DNA of 64,000 bases, from NCBI RefSeq assembly GCF_001660815.1, contig NZ_LYMI01000045.1, positions 62,001 to 126,000 on the forward strand, written 5' to 3'. Within the stretch, counting starts at the first letter, position 1; the number at the start of each line of letters is the position of its first letter. Position numbers and translations under genes: made by a program. The notes beneath the pieces are model-generated. The model searched no databases and had not been told where the DNA came from. It saw only the letters and a list, made by a program, of their open reading frames with translations. This stretch comes from Xanthomonas nasturtii. GTDB lineage: Bacteria > Pseudomonadota > Gammaproteobacteria > Xanthomonadales > Xanthomonadaceae. Of this stretch, positions 24,785-34,050 are shown in pieces.

Positions 24785-25177
24785 ATGGCAAAGCCAGCAG
24801 AAAAGAAAACGAAGAAGAAGATCAAGCGCGTCATCACTGACGGCGTCGCTCATGTCCACGCTTCGTTCAACAACACCATCGTCACCATCACCGATCGCCA
24901 GGGCAATGCGCTGTCGTGGGCTACGTCCGGCGGCGCCGGTTTCCGTGGTTCGCGTAAGTCGACCCCGTTCGCTGCTCAGGTTGCCGCCGAAAAGGCTGGC
25001 CGCGCTGCGCTCGACTACGGCGTGAAGTCGCTGGAAGTACGTATCAAGGGTCCGGGTCCGGGCCGTGAGTCGGCCGTGCGTTCGTTGAACAACGTGGGCT
25101 ACAAGATCACCAACATCATCGACGTGACGCCAATCCCGCACAACGGGTGCCGTCCGCCGAAGAAGCGTCGCGTCTAA
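24785..25177 (+). CDS. rpsK: 30S ribosomal protein S11
   Basis: S11, 130 residues, on the platform next to the Shine-Dalgarno helix. A Lys-rich N-terminus ([13 protein letters not shown]) precedes the conserved [17 protein letters not shown] block and the C-terminal [18 protein letters not shown]. It starts ten bases after rpsM. Confidence 0.97.
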   Translation: MAKPAEKKTKKKIKRVITDGVAHVHASFNNTIVTITDRQGNALSWATSGGAGFRGSRKSTPFAAQVAAEKAGRAALDYGVKSLEVRIKGPGPGRESAVRSLNNVGYKITNIIDVTPIPHNGCRPPKKRRV

Positions 25178-25192
25178 AGGGAGCGATAAGAA

Positions 25193-25819
25193 ATGGCTCG
25201 TTATATCGGTCCTACCTGTAAGCTCGCGCGCCGCGAAGGCGCCGACCTTTCCCTCAAGAGCCCGGCGCGTGCGCTGGACTCCAAGTGCAAGCTTGAGCAG
25301 AAGCCCGGCCAACACGGCGCGGCACGCAAGGGCAAGCTCTCCGACTACGCCACCCAGCTGCGTGAAAAGCAGAAGGTCAAGCGTATCTACGGTCTGTTGG
25401 AACGTCAGTTCCGCAACTACTACAAGAAGGCCTCGACCAAGAAGGGCAACACCGGCGAGAACCTGCTGCAGTTGTTGGAAACCCGTCTGGACAACGTCTG
25501 CTACCGCATGGGCTTTGCCGTCACCCGTCCGGCCGCGCGCCAGCTGGTGTCGCACCGTGGCGTGCTGGTCAATGGCAAGTCGGTGAATCTGGCCTCGTAC
25601 CAGATCAAGGCTGGCGATGCGATCACGCTGTCGGAAAAGGCACAGAAGCAGCTCCGCGTGCAGGAAGCCCTGACCGTGGCTGAGCAGCACGACATGACGC
25701 CGTCGTGGGTTGAAGTCGATTCGAAGAAGTTCAGCGGCGTGTTCAAGGCCGTTCCGGATCGCGCTGACCTGCCTTCGGATATCAACGAAGCGCTGATCGT
25801 CGAGTTGTATTCGAAGTAA
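25193..25819 (+). CDS. rpsD: 30S ribosomal protein S4
   Basis: S4, 208 residues, a 16S rRNA assembly initiator; in E. coli it is the repressor of the alpha operon. Only Cys9 and Cys31 of the zinc-form cysteine set are present, so it is the zinc-free type. The S4 RNA-binding domain lies at about residues 97-160 ([20 protein letters not shown] and the [10 protein letters not shown] motif). A GC stem, CCTCCGG-CACT-GCCGGAGG, sits in the spacer before rpoA (about 25835-25853). Confidence 0.97.
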   Translation: MARYIGPTCKLARREGADLSLKSPARALDSKCKLEQKPGQHGAARKGKLSDYATQLREKQKVKRIYGLLERQFRNYYKKASTKKGNTGENLLQLLETRLDNVCYRMGFAVTRPAARQLVSHRGVLVNGKSVNLASYQIKAGDAITLSEKAQKQLRVQEALTVAEQHDMTPSWVEVDSKKFSGVFKAVPDRADLPSDINEALIVELYSK

Positions 25820-25872
25820 TTCACATTGGAGAACCTCCGGCACTGCCGGAGGTTCGCAGGAGACCCCGCAAC

Positions 25873-26871
25873 ATGACGGTTACCGCCAACCAGGTTCTGC
25901 GCCCCCGTGGTCCGCAGATCGAACGTCTTACCGACAACCGTGCCAAGGTCGTGATCGAGCCCTTGGAGCGCGGTTACGGGCACACGCTGGGCAATGCCCT
26001 GCGTCGTGTGTTGTTGTCGTCGATCCCCGGTTTTGCGATCACCGAGGTCGAGATCGACGGCGTGCTGCACGAGTACACCACGGTCGAAGGTTTGCAGGAA
26101 GACGTGCTTGACGTCCTGCTGAACCTGAAAGACGTGGCAATTCGCATGCACAGTGGCGACAGCGCCACGCTGTCGCTGTCCAAGCAGGGTCCGGGTACGG
26201 TCACTGCGGCAGACATCAGGACCGATCACAACGTTGAGATCATCAACGGCGACCACGTGATCTGCCACCTGACCAAAGACACCGCACTGAACATGCGCCT
26301 GAAGATCGAGCGTGGCTTCGGCTATCAGCCGGCTGCTGCGCGTCGTCGTCCGGACGAAGAGACCCGTACCATCGGTCGTTTGATGCTGGATGCGTCGTTC
26401 TCGCCGGTGCGTCGCGTTGCCTATGCCGTGGAAGCTGCGCGTGTTGAACAGCGCACCGACCTCGACAAGCTGGTGATCGATATCGAAACCAACGGCACGA
26501 TCGATGCCGAGGAAGCCGTGCGCACTGCCGCCGACATTCTCAGCGATCAGCTGTCGGTGTTCGGCGATTTCACCCACCGCGATCGCGGTGCGGCCAAGCC
26601 GGCTGCCAGCGGCGTGGATCCGGTGCTGCTGCGCCCGATCGACGACCTCGAGCTGACCGTGCGTTCGGCCAATTGCCTCAAGGCCGAGAGCATCTACTAC
26701 ATCGGCGATCTGATCCAGAAGACCGAAGTGGAGCTGCTCAAGACCCCGAATCTGGGCAAGAAGTCGTTGACCGAAATCAAGGAAGTGCTGGCACAGCGCG
26801 GCCTTGCACTGGGCATGAAGCTGGAGAACTGGCCGCCGGCCGGTGTCGCCCAGCACGGCATGCTTGGTTAA
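25873..26871 (+). CDS. rpoA: RNA polymerase alpha subunit
   Basis: Alpha subunit, 332 residues. The N-terminal dimerisation and assembly domain (to about residue 235) includes [20 protein letters not shown]. The C-terminal domain (about 250-320), which contacts UP elements and activators, shows [20 protein letters not shown] and the [14 protein letters not shown] helix. RBS CAGGAGA. A strong terminator-like hairpin follows nine bases after the stop, before rplQ. Confidence 0.98.
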   Translation: MTVTANQVLRPRGPQIERLTDNRAKVVIEPLERGYGHTLGNALRRVLLSSIPGFAITEVEIDGVLHEYTTVEGLQEDVLDVLLNLKDVAIRMHSGDSATLSLSKQGPGTVTAADIRTDHNVEIINGDHVICHLTKDTALNMRLKIERGFGYQPAAARRRPDEETRTIGRLMLDASFSPVRRVAYAVEAARVEQRTDLDKLVIDIETNGTIDAEEAVRTAADILSDQLSVFGDFTHRDRGAAKPAASGVDPVLLRPIDDLELTVRSANCLKAESIYYIGDLIQKTEVELLKTPNLGKKSLTEIKEVLAQRGLALGMKLENWPPAGVAQHGMLG

Positions 26872-26880
26872 GTAGTAAGG

Positions 26881-26915
26881 CATGGGCGTCTTCGGGCGCC
26901 CATGTTCGTTTTTCT
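26881..26915 (+). terminator. Terminator-like hairpin between rpoA and rplQ
   Basis: CATGGGCG (26881-26888) pairs perfectly with CGCCCATG (26897-26904) around an eight-base loop, followed by TTCGTTTTTCT. It has all the parts of an intrinsic terminator, although rplQ, usually the last gene of the same operon, lies 147 bases beyond the stem. It may set a lower level of rplQ relative to rpoA, or rplQ may have its own start. Confidence 0.65.
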
Positions 26916-27051
26916 ACATCGACGGGCCAAAGCCTGCGATGACATCCGGTCAAAGGACGGCCGGCTCGGACCAACCGCAGTCCATTCAACAGCGCCAGGA
27001 TGGCGACAAGGTCACTGAAGCAGTCTCAATATTCCTTAGGAAACCACACTC

Positions 27052-27435
27052 ATGCGTCACCAGAAATCCGGCCGTAAGTTCAACCGTACCAGCGCCCACC
27101 GCGAAGCCATGTTCCGCAATATGGCCGCTTCGCTGTTCAAGCACGAGCTGATCAAGACCACCTTGCCGAAGGCCAAGGAACTGCGTCGCGTCGCCGAGCC
27201 GCTGATCACCATCGGCAAGGTCGATGGCGTTGCCAATCGTCGTCTGGCGTTTGCTCGCCTGCGCGACAAGGAAGCAGTGGGCAAGCTGTTCGTCGAACTG
27301 GGCCCGCGTTACGCGACCCGTCCCGGCGGCTACCTGCGCATCCTGAAGGCCGGCTTCCGTGCCGGTGACAATGCGCCGATGGCGTATGTCGAGCTGGTCG
27401 ACCGTCCGGTCGTTGCCGAAGAAGTGGCCGAGTAA
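27052..27435 (+). CDS. rplQ: 50S ribosomal protein L17
   Basis: L17, 127 residues, near the tunnel exit. [20 protein letters not shown] and the [18 protein letters not shown] helix match the family. The C-terminal [25 protein letters not shown] is split here only for brevity and is complete. It is separated from rpoA by 180 bases with a terminator-like stem, and a second, stronger terminator follows it. Confidence 0.96.
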
Positions 27436-27460
27436 TCGGATCGCCTCTGCAAAAATTCTT

Positions 27461-27488
27461 AAAAAGCCCGGCTCACGCCGGGCTTTTT
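27461..27488 (+). terminator. Intrinsic terminator after rplQ
   Basis: A perfect 12-bp stem, AAAAAGCCCGGC (27461-27472) with GCCGGGCTTTTT (27477-27488), on a TCAC loop. It closes the ribosomal protein cluster and, being A/T-flanked on both sides, could work in either direction. Confidence 0.9.
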
Positions 27489-27862
27489 GTTGGCTGATTG
27501 AAGAGGATGTTTTTTTGACTGTTGGTGGCTGTACCTGCAAGGGTGCGTCACACAGCAAGCACAGCGACGCAGTCAACGCTTTCGGTTCGCTGCGCTCATT
27601 TGTCGCTGACCTGACCGGCTGCAGCTTCCTTCCGTGTAATCGACGGCGGCTCTTGGACTTAGGTTGCCACTCGCCGGTGTTTCTCATCGTGGGCCTCGAC
27701 TGTTCGGCCACCAGGTGGGTGTACTGGTTGCCAACGCAGCCCGGCCGCGTCGCAGAACAGCGCCAGGTGCTTCGCACGGTGCGACCGGTCGCTCAGGCAC
27801 GCGTGGTCATGGCTGCGGTGATGGCTGATAATCGGCGTCTCGACCCTAGGCAAGCAGTGACG
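27489..27862. other. Spacer between rplQ terminator and dsbB
   Basis: No convincing gene is seen. Open frames here are not conserved in appearance. A possible dsbB promoter is GATAAT (27827-27832) with TGGTCA 17 bases upstream (27804-27809), a poor match to the -35 consensus. Confidence 0.4.
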
Positions 27863-28381
27863 ATGAATCCATTTCGTTGGAGTTTCCGGGCGCAGTTTCT
27901 GCTGGGTTTCCTTGCGTGCGCAGGGGTGCTGGCCTATGCGATCTATGTGCAGCTGCATCTGGGTCTGGAGCCTTGCCCGCTGTGCATTTTCCAGCGGATC
28001 GCATTTGCGGCGCTGGCAGCGTTCTTCCTGCTCGGCGCGCTGCATGGGCCACGGGCTGCCGGCGCGCGCAAGGTCTATGGCGTATTGAGCTTCATCGCTG
28101 CGGGTGTGGGCATGGGCATCGCTGCGCGCCATGTGTGGGTGCAGATCCGCCCCAAGGACATGATGTCTTCGTGCGGGCCGCCGTTGAGCTTTCTGGGCGA
28201 GACGATGGGGCCGTTCGAGGTGTTCCGCACCGTGCTGACCGGTACCGGGGATTGCGGCAATATCGATTGGCGCTTCCTGGGGCTGAGCATGCCGATGTGG
28301 AGCATGGTGTGGTTCGTGGGGCTGGCGCTATGGGCGCTGTACGCGGGCTTCAAGGCGCGGCGTAGTTCGGTCCATCACTGA
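27863..28381 (+). CDS. dsbB: Disulfide bond formation protein DsbB
   Basis: Inner-membrane quinone reductase that reoxidises DsbA, 172 residues with four hydrophobic segments. The first periplasmic loop has the redox pair Cys38-Pro-Leu-Cys41 and the second has Cys104 and Cys131, the complete set needed for electron transfer to ubiquinone or menaquinone. The start at 27863 is chosen by family length; the frame is open far upstream without conserved sequence. It stands alone downstream of the ribosomal cluster. Identification is firm. Confidence 0.93.
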   Translation: MNPFRWSFRAQFLLGFLACAGVLAYAIYVQLHLGLEPCPLCIFQRIAFAALAAFFLLGALHGPRAAGARKVYGVLSFIAAGVGMGIAARHVWVQIRPKDMMSSCGPPLSFLGETMGPFEVFRTVLTGTGDCGNIDWRFLGLSMPMWSMVWFVGLALWALYAGFKARRSSVHH

Positions 28382-28557
28382 GCGCGGTTACGTCTTGTGG
28401 CGGACGCGGCAGAAGACGCAGGCATCGAGGGACGCGCGCATCGACTGGTTATGTGGTGTCGGTGAGGTTCCCGGACGTAGCGCGTTAGCCCGCGCTTTCA
28501 ATGCAATCGCGGGCAGATGAACCGGCTGGCCAGTCCATCCGCCGTCCTGCTCGGCGA

Positions 28558-29332
28558 TCAAAAGTCCTGCTGCAGGCTCCGGTACACGAAGCGCCTGGGC
28601 GCCCATTGCGGCGCAAACACGTCGATGCCGCCGCCGTCGCGCAACTGATAGCTGCGATCGAGCACGTTGAGCGCTGCCAGTGGTGCGTGCAGCGGGTGCG
28701 TGGTGAGTGCGAAGTCGTGCCCGGCGCTGAGGTTCAACTGGAAATACGACGGCAGCTCGCCGCCATTGGGGACGGTGTCGGTATCAGTGCGCAGGCCGCT
28801 GCCATACAGGTAGTTGGCGCCAATTCTGCTGCTGTCGTCGAGGGCGTGGTTGATGCCGCCAGAGGACGTCAGTTTCTGGTCGTGGTCCAGGTGGATCCAG
28901 TTGCTCGCGGTGTAGGCCAGTGCGTCGGGGTCGAAGTTGTACAGGCTGGTCATGACCTGCTTGCCCATCGCCTTGCTGTAGCCCAGGTTGAAATAGGCGG
29001 TGACCGGACCGTTGCTGTAGTCGGCGCTGAACTCGGCACCGCGGATGTGGCCGTAGCGATAATTGAAGGTGGAACAGACATAGGCGGCGCCGAACTGACC
29101 TTCGTCCTGCAGGAAATCGGCTTTGCGGTAGTGAAGTGTCCAGGCCCAGGGTGAGGTGGTCGCTGACGACCTGCGAGATGCCCAGGTCGACGTAGTCGCT
29201 GCGTTCGCTCAGCGGCGTGATCGGGCCGCCGCTGGTGGATTGGTGGTTGGTGGTGCCGTCGTACAGTGCGATATCGCTGGTGGAGATCAGCTCGCCGGCA
29301 ACGTCGGGCGAGAAGGCGGCGCTGCTGTAACG
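28558..29332 (-). pseudogene. TonB-dependent receptor remnant (C-terminal part, frameshifted)
   Basis: The minus strand encodes the C-terminal beta-barrel of a TonB-dependent receptor, ending VYRSLQQDF with the usual terminal Phe. Reading upstream from 28968 without an ATG requirement continues as FNYRYGHIRGAEFSADYSNG, DFLQDEGQFGAAY and HYRKA. At about 29134-29140 the frame must change by one base to join DHLTLGLD and, further up, DIALYDGTTNHQ and RYSSAAFSPDVAGE. Just upstream an in-frame stop (29333-29335) and a palindrome end the similarity. Plug, TonB box and signal peptide are missing, so this is a decayed 5'-truncated gene of about 770 bases. Confidence 0.8.
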
Positions 29333-29378
29333 CTAGCCGGCCGAAAGCTGATGGGCCGGCGCTAGCGTAGGCCGAAAG
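29331..29378. repeat. Palindrome and direct repeat at the receptor truncation point
   Basis: CGCTAGCCGGCC (29331-29342) faces GGCCGGCGCTAGCG (29354-29367), an imperfect inverted repeat around an 11-base centre. GGCCGAAAG occurs at 29339-29347 and again at 29370-29378. The element sits exactly where similarity to the TonB receptor stops, so it may be a scar of a deletion or of a small mobile repeat. Confidence 0.55.
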
Positions 29379-29541
29379 TCATGCTTGGGTTGCGGGCTTT
29401 GCTCGCCGTTCAGTCGCGTCCGCTGGTGTGGCGTGCCGCTTTCGCGAACAGCGCCAGCGAAACGATGGGGCGTGACGCGCGCGGATGCTTTGCCTGACGC
29501 GCTGGCTCTGCCACCATCGCAGGCTGTCCAGGAGTTTTGCC

Positions 29542-30939
29542 ATGAATCTTTCCGCCCCCACTCCCGTTTCCGATTCCGCCGCCGCTGCGTGGGCGCCGGA
29601 CAGCTGGCGCGGCAAACCTGCGTTGCAGCTGCCGGTATATCCGGATGAGACCGCGCTGCAGGCTGCCATGCACGAGCTGGGGCAGCTGCCGCCGCTGGTG
29701 ACCTCGTGGGAAATCTTTGCGCTCAAGCGCCAGTTGGCAGAGGCGCAGGAAGGCAAGCGCTTTCTGCTGCAGGGCGGCGATTGCGCGGAAAATTTCAGCG
29801 ATTGCGAATCGGGCACCATTTCAAACCGCTTGAAGGTGCTGCTGCAAATGAGCCTGGTGCTGGTGCACGGGCTGCATTTGCCGGTGGTGCGGGTGGGCCG
29901 CTTTGCCGGGCAATACGCCAAGCCGCGCTCGGCCGATACCGAAACCCGCGATGGCGTGACCTTGCCGAGCTATCGCGGCGATGTGATCAATGCGCCGGCC
30001 TTCACCGAGGCGGCGCGGGTGCCCGATCCGCGCCGCATGATCACCGCGCATTCGCGTTCGGCGATGACGATGAACTTCGTGCGCGCCTTGATCGACGGCG
30101 GCTTCGCCGACCTGCATCACCCCGAATACTGGAATCTGGATTGGGTGGGGTACTCGCCACTGGCAGCGGACTACCAGAAGATGGTCGCCTCGATCGGCGA
30201 TGCCGTGCGCTTCATGGAGACCCTGTCCGGCGCGGAGGTGTACAACCTCAACCGCATCGATTTCTACACCTCGCACGAAGCGCTGTTGCTGCCGTACGAA
30301 GAAGGCCTGACCCGCCAGGTACCGCGGCAGTGGGGCTGGTTCAACCTCAGCACGCATTACCCATGGATCGGCATGCGTACGGCTGCGCTGGATGGTGCGC
30401 ACGTGGAGTACCTGCGTGGCGTGCGCAATCCGATCGCGATCAAGGTGGGGCCGTCGGTGCAGCCGGACCAGTTGCTGCGGCTGATCGATGTGCTCAACCC
30501 GGAGGACGAACCCGGGCGTCTGAGCTTCATCCACCGCATGGGCGCGGCGCAGATTGCCGAAAAACTGCCGCCGCTACTGGATGCGGTGAAGCGCGACGGG
30601 CGCCGCGTGCTGTGGGTCTGCGATGCCATGCATGGCAATACCGAAAGCACCGGCAATGGCTATAAAACCCGGCGTTTCGACAATATCCGCAACGAGGTGG
30701 AGTTGTCGTTCGACCTGCATGCAGCGGCCGGCACACGGCTGGGTGGTGTGCATCTGGAGCTCACCGGCGAAGACGTCACCGAGTGCACCGGCGGTGCACG
30801 CGAGCTGACCGAACGCGATCTGGAGCGGGCGTATCGCTCCAGCGTGGATCCGCGCCTGAACTACGAACAGTCGCTGGAAATTGCGATGGCAATCGTGCGC
30901 AAGCAACAACAGGTGGCGTCCCAGCCGTTGGGCGCATGA
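29542..30939 (+). CDS. 3-deoxy-7-phosphoheptulonate synthase, class II
   Basis: First enzyme of the shikimate pathway, joining phosphoenolpyruvate and erythrose 4-phosphate. At 465 residues it is the class II (plant/Mycobacterium-like) form, not the AroF/G/H type of E. coli. Visible family blocks include RFLLQGGDCAENFSDC, GDVINAPAF, YNLNRIDFYTSHEALLLPYE and the metal/substrate region WVCDAMHGNTESTGNGYKTR. The ATG at 29542 follows CAGGAGTT; an upstream in-frame ATG (29485) has no ribosome-binding site. It stands alone, flanked by a dead receptor gene and an mscS gene. Xanthomonas uses shikimate products also for xanthomonadin and aromatic signals; that link is background, not seen here. Confidence 0.93.
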   Translation: MNLSAPTPVSDSAAAAWAPDSWRGKPALQLPVYPDETALQAAMHELGQLPPLVTSWEIFALKRQLAEAQEGKRFLLQGGDCAENFSDCESGTISNRLKVLLQMSLVLVHGLHLPVVRVGRFAGQYAKPRSADTETRDGVTLPSYRGDVINAPAFTEAARVPDPRRMITAHSRSAMTMNFVRALIDGGFADLHHPEYWNLDWVGYSPLAADYQKMVASIGDAVRFMETLSGAEVYNLNRIDFYTSHEALLLPYEEGLTRQVPRQWGWFNLSTHYPWIGMRTAALDGAHVEYLRGVRNPIAIKVGPSVQPDQLLRLIDVLNPEDEPGRLSFIHRMGAAQIAEKLPPLLDAVKRDGRRVLWVCDAMHGNTESTGNGYKTRRFDNIRNEVELSFDLHAAAGTRLGGVHLELTGEDVTECTGGARELTERDLERAYRSSVDPRLNYEQSLEIAMAIVRKQQQVASQPLGA

Positions 30940-31024
30940 ACGGCGTGTGCGCATGACGTGATGCTCATGCCGCTTGCGGCATGCTCTGGTAGCCATCCCT
31001 CTCTCCCCACACAGGAGGAGCGGT

Positions 31025-32152
31025 TTGACTGCCGATTGGAACGTCATCCGCGAATACGCAATTCCGCTCGGTGCCTCGCTGCTGGCGGGCATCGTTACCT
31101 GGTCGTTGATGCTGTGGCTGTTTCGCCGCATGCAGGGCCGCGACTATCGCCGTGCGCGCATCATTCGCGTGATTACCTTGCCAGCGGCTTTCATCTTGCC
31201 GCTGTTCTTTCTGGGCATCGCGACCGAAGCGACTCCGCTGGCCGGCAAGGCGCTCGCAGCGGTGCAGCACCTGCTGCATGTGGGCATCGTCGGTTGCGTC
31301 ACCTGGCTGTTGGTGCGCGCGGTGGCCGCTGGCGAAGCGGCGATCCTGCGCAGCAACCCGATCGAAGTTTCGGACAACCTCACCGCACGGCGCATCCAGA
31401 CCCAGACCCGGGTACTGAGCCGCGTACTGATGGGCACGGTGATCCTGCTCGGCATTTCGGTAGTGCTGTTGACGTTTCCGCAGGTGCGCCAGATCGGCAA
31501 GACCCTGCTGGCCTCGGCCGGCATCATCGGGCTGGTGGCCGGTATCGCGGCCAAGCCGGTGTTCGGCAATTTGATCGCCGGCTTGCAGATTGCGTTGACC
31601 CAGCCGATTCGCCTGGACGATGTAGTGATCGTGGAAGGCGAGTGGGGCCGCATCGAAGAGATCGGCAGCTCGTATGTGGTGGTGCGGATCTGGGATGAGC
31701 GGCGCATGGTGGTGCCGCTGACCTGGTGGATCGAAAACCCCTTTCAGAACTGGACGCGCAGCAGCGCCGATCTGCTCGGCACCGCGTTCCTGTGGCTGGA
31801 TTACCGCACGCCCATTGCAGCGGTACGCGCGGAACTGGAGCGTATCTGCCACAGCGAGCCGCTATGGGATGGCCGTGTGTGCGTGACCCAGATCACCGAC
31901 ACCAGCGACAACACCATCCAGGTGCGGCTGCTGGTGAGCGCACGCAATTCCGGTGATGCCTTCGATCTGCGCTGCCTGGTGCGCGAACGCATGATCGACT
32001 TCCTGACCCGCGAGCATGCGTATGCACTGCCCAGGATCCGCGCCGAAATCGCCGCGCAGGAAAAGCCGGTGTCGCGTGCCGCAGAACCGATCTCCCCGGA
32101 GAGCGTGCGTTCGCCGGGCGCGGAAGACGGCGAGCCTGCAGCATCGATCTAG
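31025..32152 (+). CDS. MscS-family mechanosensitive ion channel
   Basis: Inner-membrane channel protein, 375 residues from a TTG start at 31025, which is preceded by a strong AGGAGGAG six bases or so upstream; an in-frame ATG at 30974 lacks such a site. About four N-terminal hydrophobic segments precede the MscS pore and beta domain: GIIGLVAGIAAKPVFGNLIAG as pore helix, then PIRLDDVVIVEGEWGRIEEIG and VPLTWWIENPFQNW. It likely releases solutes on hypo-osmotic shock. The C-terminal tail after residue 345 is Pro/Glu-rich and variable. It is convergent with the amidase gene; a CCGACGCG/CGCGTCGG stem (32159-32180) follows the stop. Confidence 0.88.
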   Translation: MTADWNVIREYAIPLGASLLAGIVTWSLMLWLFRRMQGRDYRRARIIRVITLPAAFILPLFFLGIATEATPLAGKALAAVQHLLHVGIVGCVTWLLVRAVAAGEAAILRSNPIEVSDNLTARRIQTQTRVLSRVLMGTVILLGISVVLLTFPQVRQIGKTLLASAGIIGLVAGIAAKPVFGNLIAGLQIALTQPIRLDDVVIVEGEWGRIEEIGSSYVVVRIWDERRMVVPLTWWIENPFQNWTRSSADLLGTAFLWLDYRTPIAAVRAELERICHSEPLWDGRVCVTQITDTSDNTIQVRLLVSARNSGDAFDLRCLVRERMIDFLTREHAYALPRIRAEIAAQEKPVSRAAEPISPESVRSPGAEDGEPAASI

Positions 32153-32327
32153 CGCTGCCCGACGCGCCTGGCCGCGTCGGCGCGCGCTAGAGGCCACCCG
32201 GTTCTCCGGTGCGGCGTATCGACACAGGGCGGTGCGCAGTTGCCTGGGCGACAAGCAGTGCGACATCCTGGTGATGCAGTCGTCGCATGTCGATGCTTGC
32301 ACCGCGTACGTACTGCCTTGCGGTGCC

Positions 32328-33962
32328 TCAGTCAGCCATCTTCGATTGCGATGCGTCCGGTGTCGCCGGCAGTGCGCTCGGCGCGTAGCGGGGCGCAAAC
32401 CGCGCATGGCTGCGTTGTTCGTACGCATACGCCAGCTCGATCAGGCGCGGCTCGCTCCAGGCCGTGCCCATGAACAGCAAGCCCAGCGGCAGGCCCTGGG
32501 TCTGGCCCATCGGCACGCTCAGGCTGGGGTAGCCGGCCACCGCGGCGGCGCCATAGCCGGCACCGGGGAAGGTGTCGCCCTTGCCGAGTGTCGTGACCCA
32601 GGCCGCGCCGGTGGTGGGAACGATCAAGGCATCCAGGCGCTCTGCCTGCAGTGCCGCATCGATGCCTTCCGGCCCGGCCAGCCGTTTGGCGTTGGCGCGT
32701 GCGCTCAGATAGCCCGCGTCGTCGAGGCCGGGCGCTGCCTGCGCCTGTTCGAACAGTTCCTGCCCGAAGTACGCCATCTCGCGCTGCGCGTGTTTGCGGT
32801 TGAAGTCAATCAGCTGCTCCAGGCTCGTTACCGGTGCGTTGTGGCTGCGCAAATACGCATTCAGGCCGGCCTTGAATTCCACCACTAAGACCGTTTGCTC
32901 GGCGGCATCCCACTTGCCATCGGTAGCCAGGTGGGTCTCGATCACGGTGGCGCCCGCCGCACGCAGCGTCTGCACCGCGCGGTCGAGCGTTGCGGCGATG
33001 GCCGGGTCCTCGCGTAGCGGGTTGCGTAGCAGGCCCAGGCGCGCGCCACGCAAGCCGTCGGGCTTGAGGTGGGCCAGATAGTCGACGCTGCTGGCAGGCG
33101 CCCTGGCGGTGGCCCGGTCCTGCGGGTCGGGCGCGGCGATGGCCTGCAGCAGCGTGGCCGCATCGGCGACGCTGCGTGTCATCGGGCCGGCGGTGTCCTG
33201 GCTGGCGGAAATCGGGATGATGCCGTCGCGGCTGACCAGGCCCACGGTGGGCTTGAGCCCGACCAGGCCGTTGACCGCAGCCGGGCAGGTGATGCTGCCA
33301 TCGGTTTCGGTCCCGATGCCCACGGCGGCCAGGCTGGCCGCGATCGCCACACCGGTGCCGGCACTGGAACCGCAGGGATTGCGATCCAGCGCATAGGGAT
33401 TGCGGGTGAGCCCGCCGCGCCCGCTCCAGCCGGAGCTGGACTGGGTGGAGCGGAAATTGGCCCATTCGCTGAGGTTGGTCTTGCCCAGGATCACCGCGCC
33501 GGCGGCGCGCAGGCGCTGCACCAGAAACGCATCGCGTGTGGGCTTGAACTCGGCCAGGGCCAGCGAGCCGGCGCTGTTGACCATCGGCAGCGCATCGATG
33601 TTGTCCTTGAGCAGCACCGGGATGCCGTGCAGCGGCCCGCGTACACGGCCGGCGCTGCGTTCGGCGTCCAGGGCGCGCGCGTCGGCTTCGGCCTGCGGGT
33701 TGAGTTCGATCACCGCGTTGAGCGTGGGGCCTGAGCGATCGATGCTGGCAATGCGTTGCAGATACGCGCGCGTGAGTTGCAGGCTAGTGCTCTGGCCGCT
33801 GCTCATGCGCGCTTGCAGGCCGGCCACGTCGGCCTCGGTGAGGTCGAGAGGCTTGGCGGAGGAATCGGCAGGAGTGCCGGTCGCCGCGCGCGACGGGTCA
33901 TCGGCATGCGCACAGCCGCACAGCGCAAGCAGCAGCGCGAAAGACAAGGTGGTGGATCGCAT
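32328..33962 (-). CDS. Amidase-signature lipoprotein
   Basis: Amidase-signature hydrolase of 544 residues, related to GatA/AmiA-type enzymes but exported. The N-terminus MRSTTLSFALLLALCGC resembles a lipoprotein signal with Cys17 as the lipid anchor. The Ser-cisSer-Lys triad can be placed at VLLKDNID (Lys), GTETDGSITCPA (cis-Ser) and NPCGSSAGTG region, with the nucleophile Ser in DGSIT. The family glycine-rich segment VNGLVGLKPTVGLVSRDGI is intact. Substrate is unknown; exported Xanthomonas homologues are annotated only as amidases. It is probably monocistronic, followed on the same strand upstream by the DUF2127 gene. Confidence 0.88.
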   Translation of the reverse strand: MRSTTLSFALLLALCGCAHADDPSRAATGTPADSSAKPLDLTEADVAGLQARMSSGQSTSLQLTRAYLQRIASIDRSGPTLNAVIELNPQAEADARALDAERSAGRVRGPLHGIPVLLKDNIDALPMVNSAGSLALAEFKPTRDAFLVQRLRAAGAVILGKTNLSEWANFRSTQSSSGWSGRGGLTRNPYALDRNPCGSSAGTGVAIAASLAAVGIGTETDGSITCPAAVNGLVGLKPTVGLVSRDGIIPISASQDTAGPMTRSVADAATLLQAIAAPDPQDRATARAPASSVDYLAHLKPDGLRGARLGLLRNPLREDPAIAATLDRAVQTLRAAGATVIETHLATDGKWDAAEQTVLVVEFKAGLNAYLRSHNAPVTSLEQLIDFNRKHAQREMAYFGQELFEQAQAAPGLDDAGYLSARANAKRLAGPEGIDAALQAERLDALIVPTTGAAWVTTLGKGDTFPGAGYGAAAVAGYPSLSVPMGQTQGLPLGLLFMGTAWSEPRLIELAYAYEQRSHARFAPRYAPSALPATPDASQSKMAD

Positions 33963-34050
33963 GGATGGTCGTCCCCGGGGAGAACTCGCAGGCTAACGGC
34001 GCTGCGTTGGGGTGACAACGGATGATGTGCCCGCAGACGGGCAGGGCGGC

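Noticed and set aside
30974-31024. Upstream ATG start for the MscS-type channel
   Set aside because: The TTG at 31025 has a strong AGGAGGAG at proper distance, whereas the ATG at 30974 has none and would add a non-conserved stretch.
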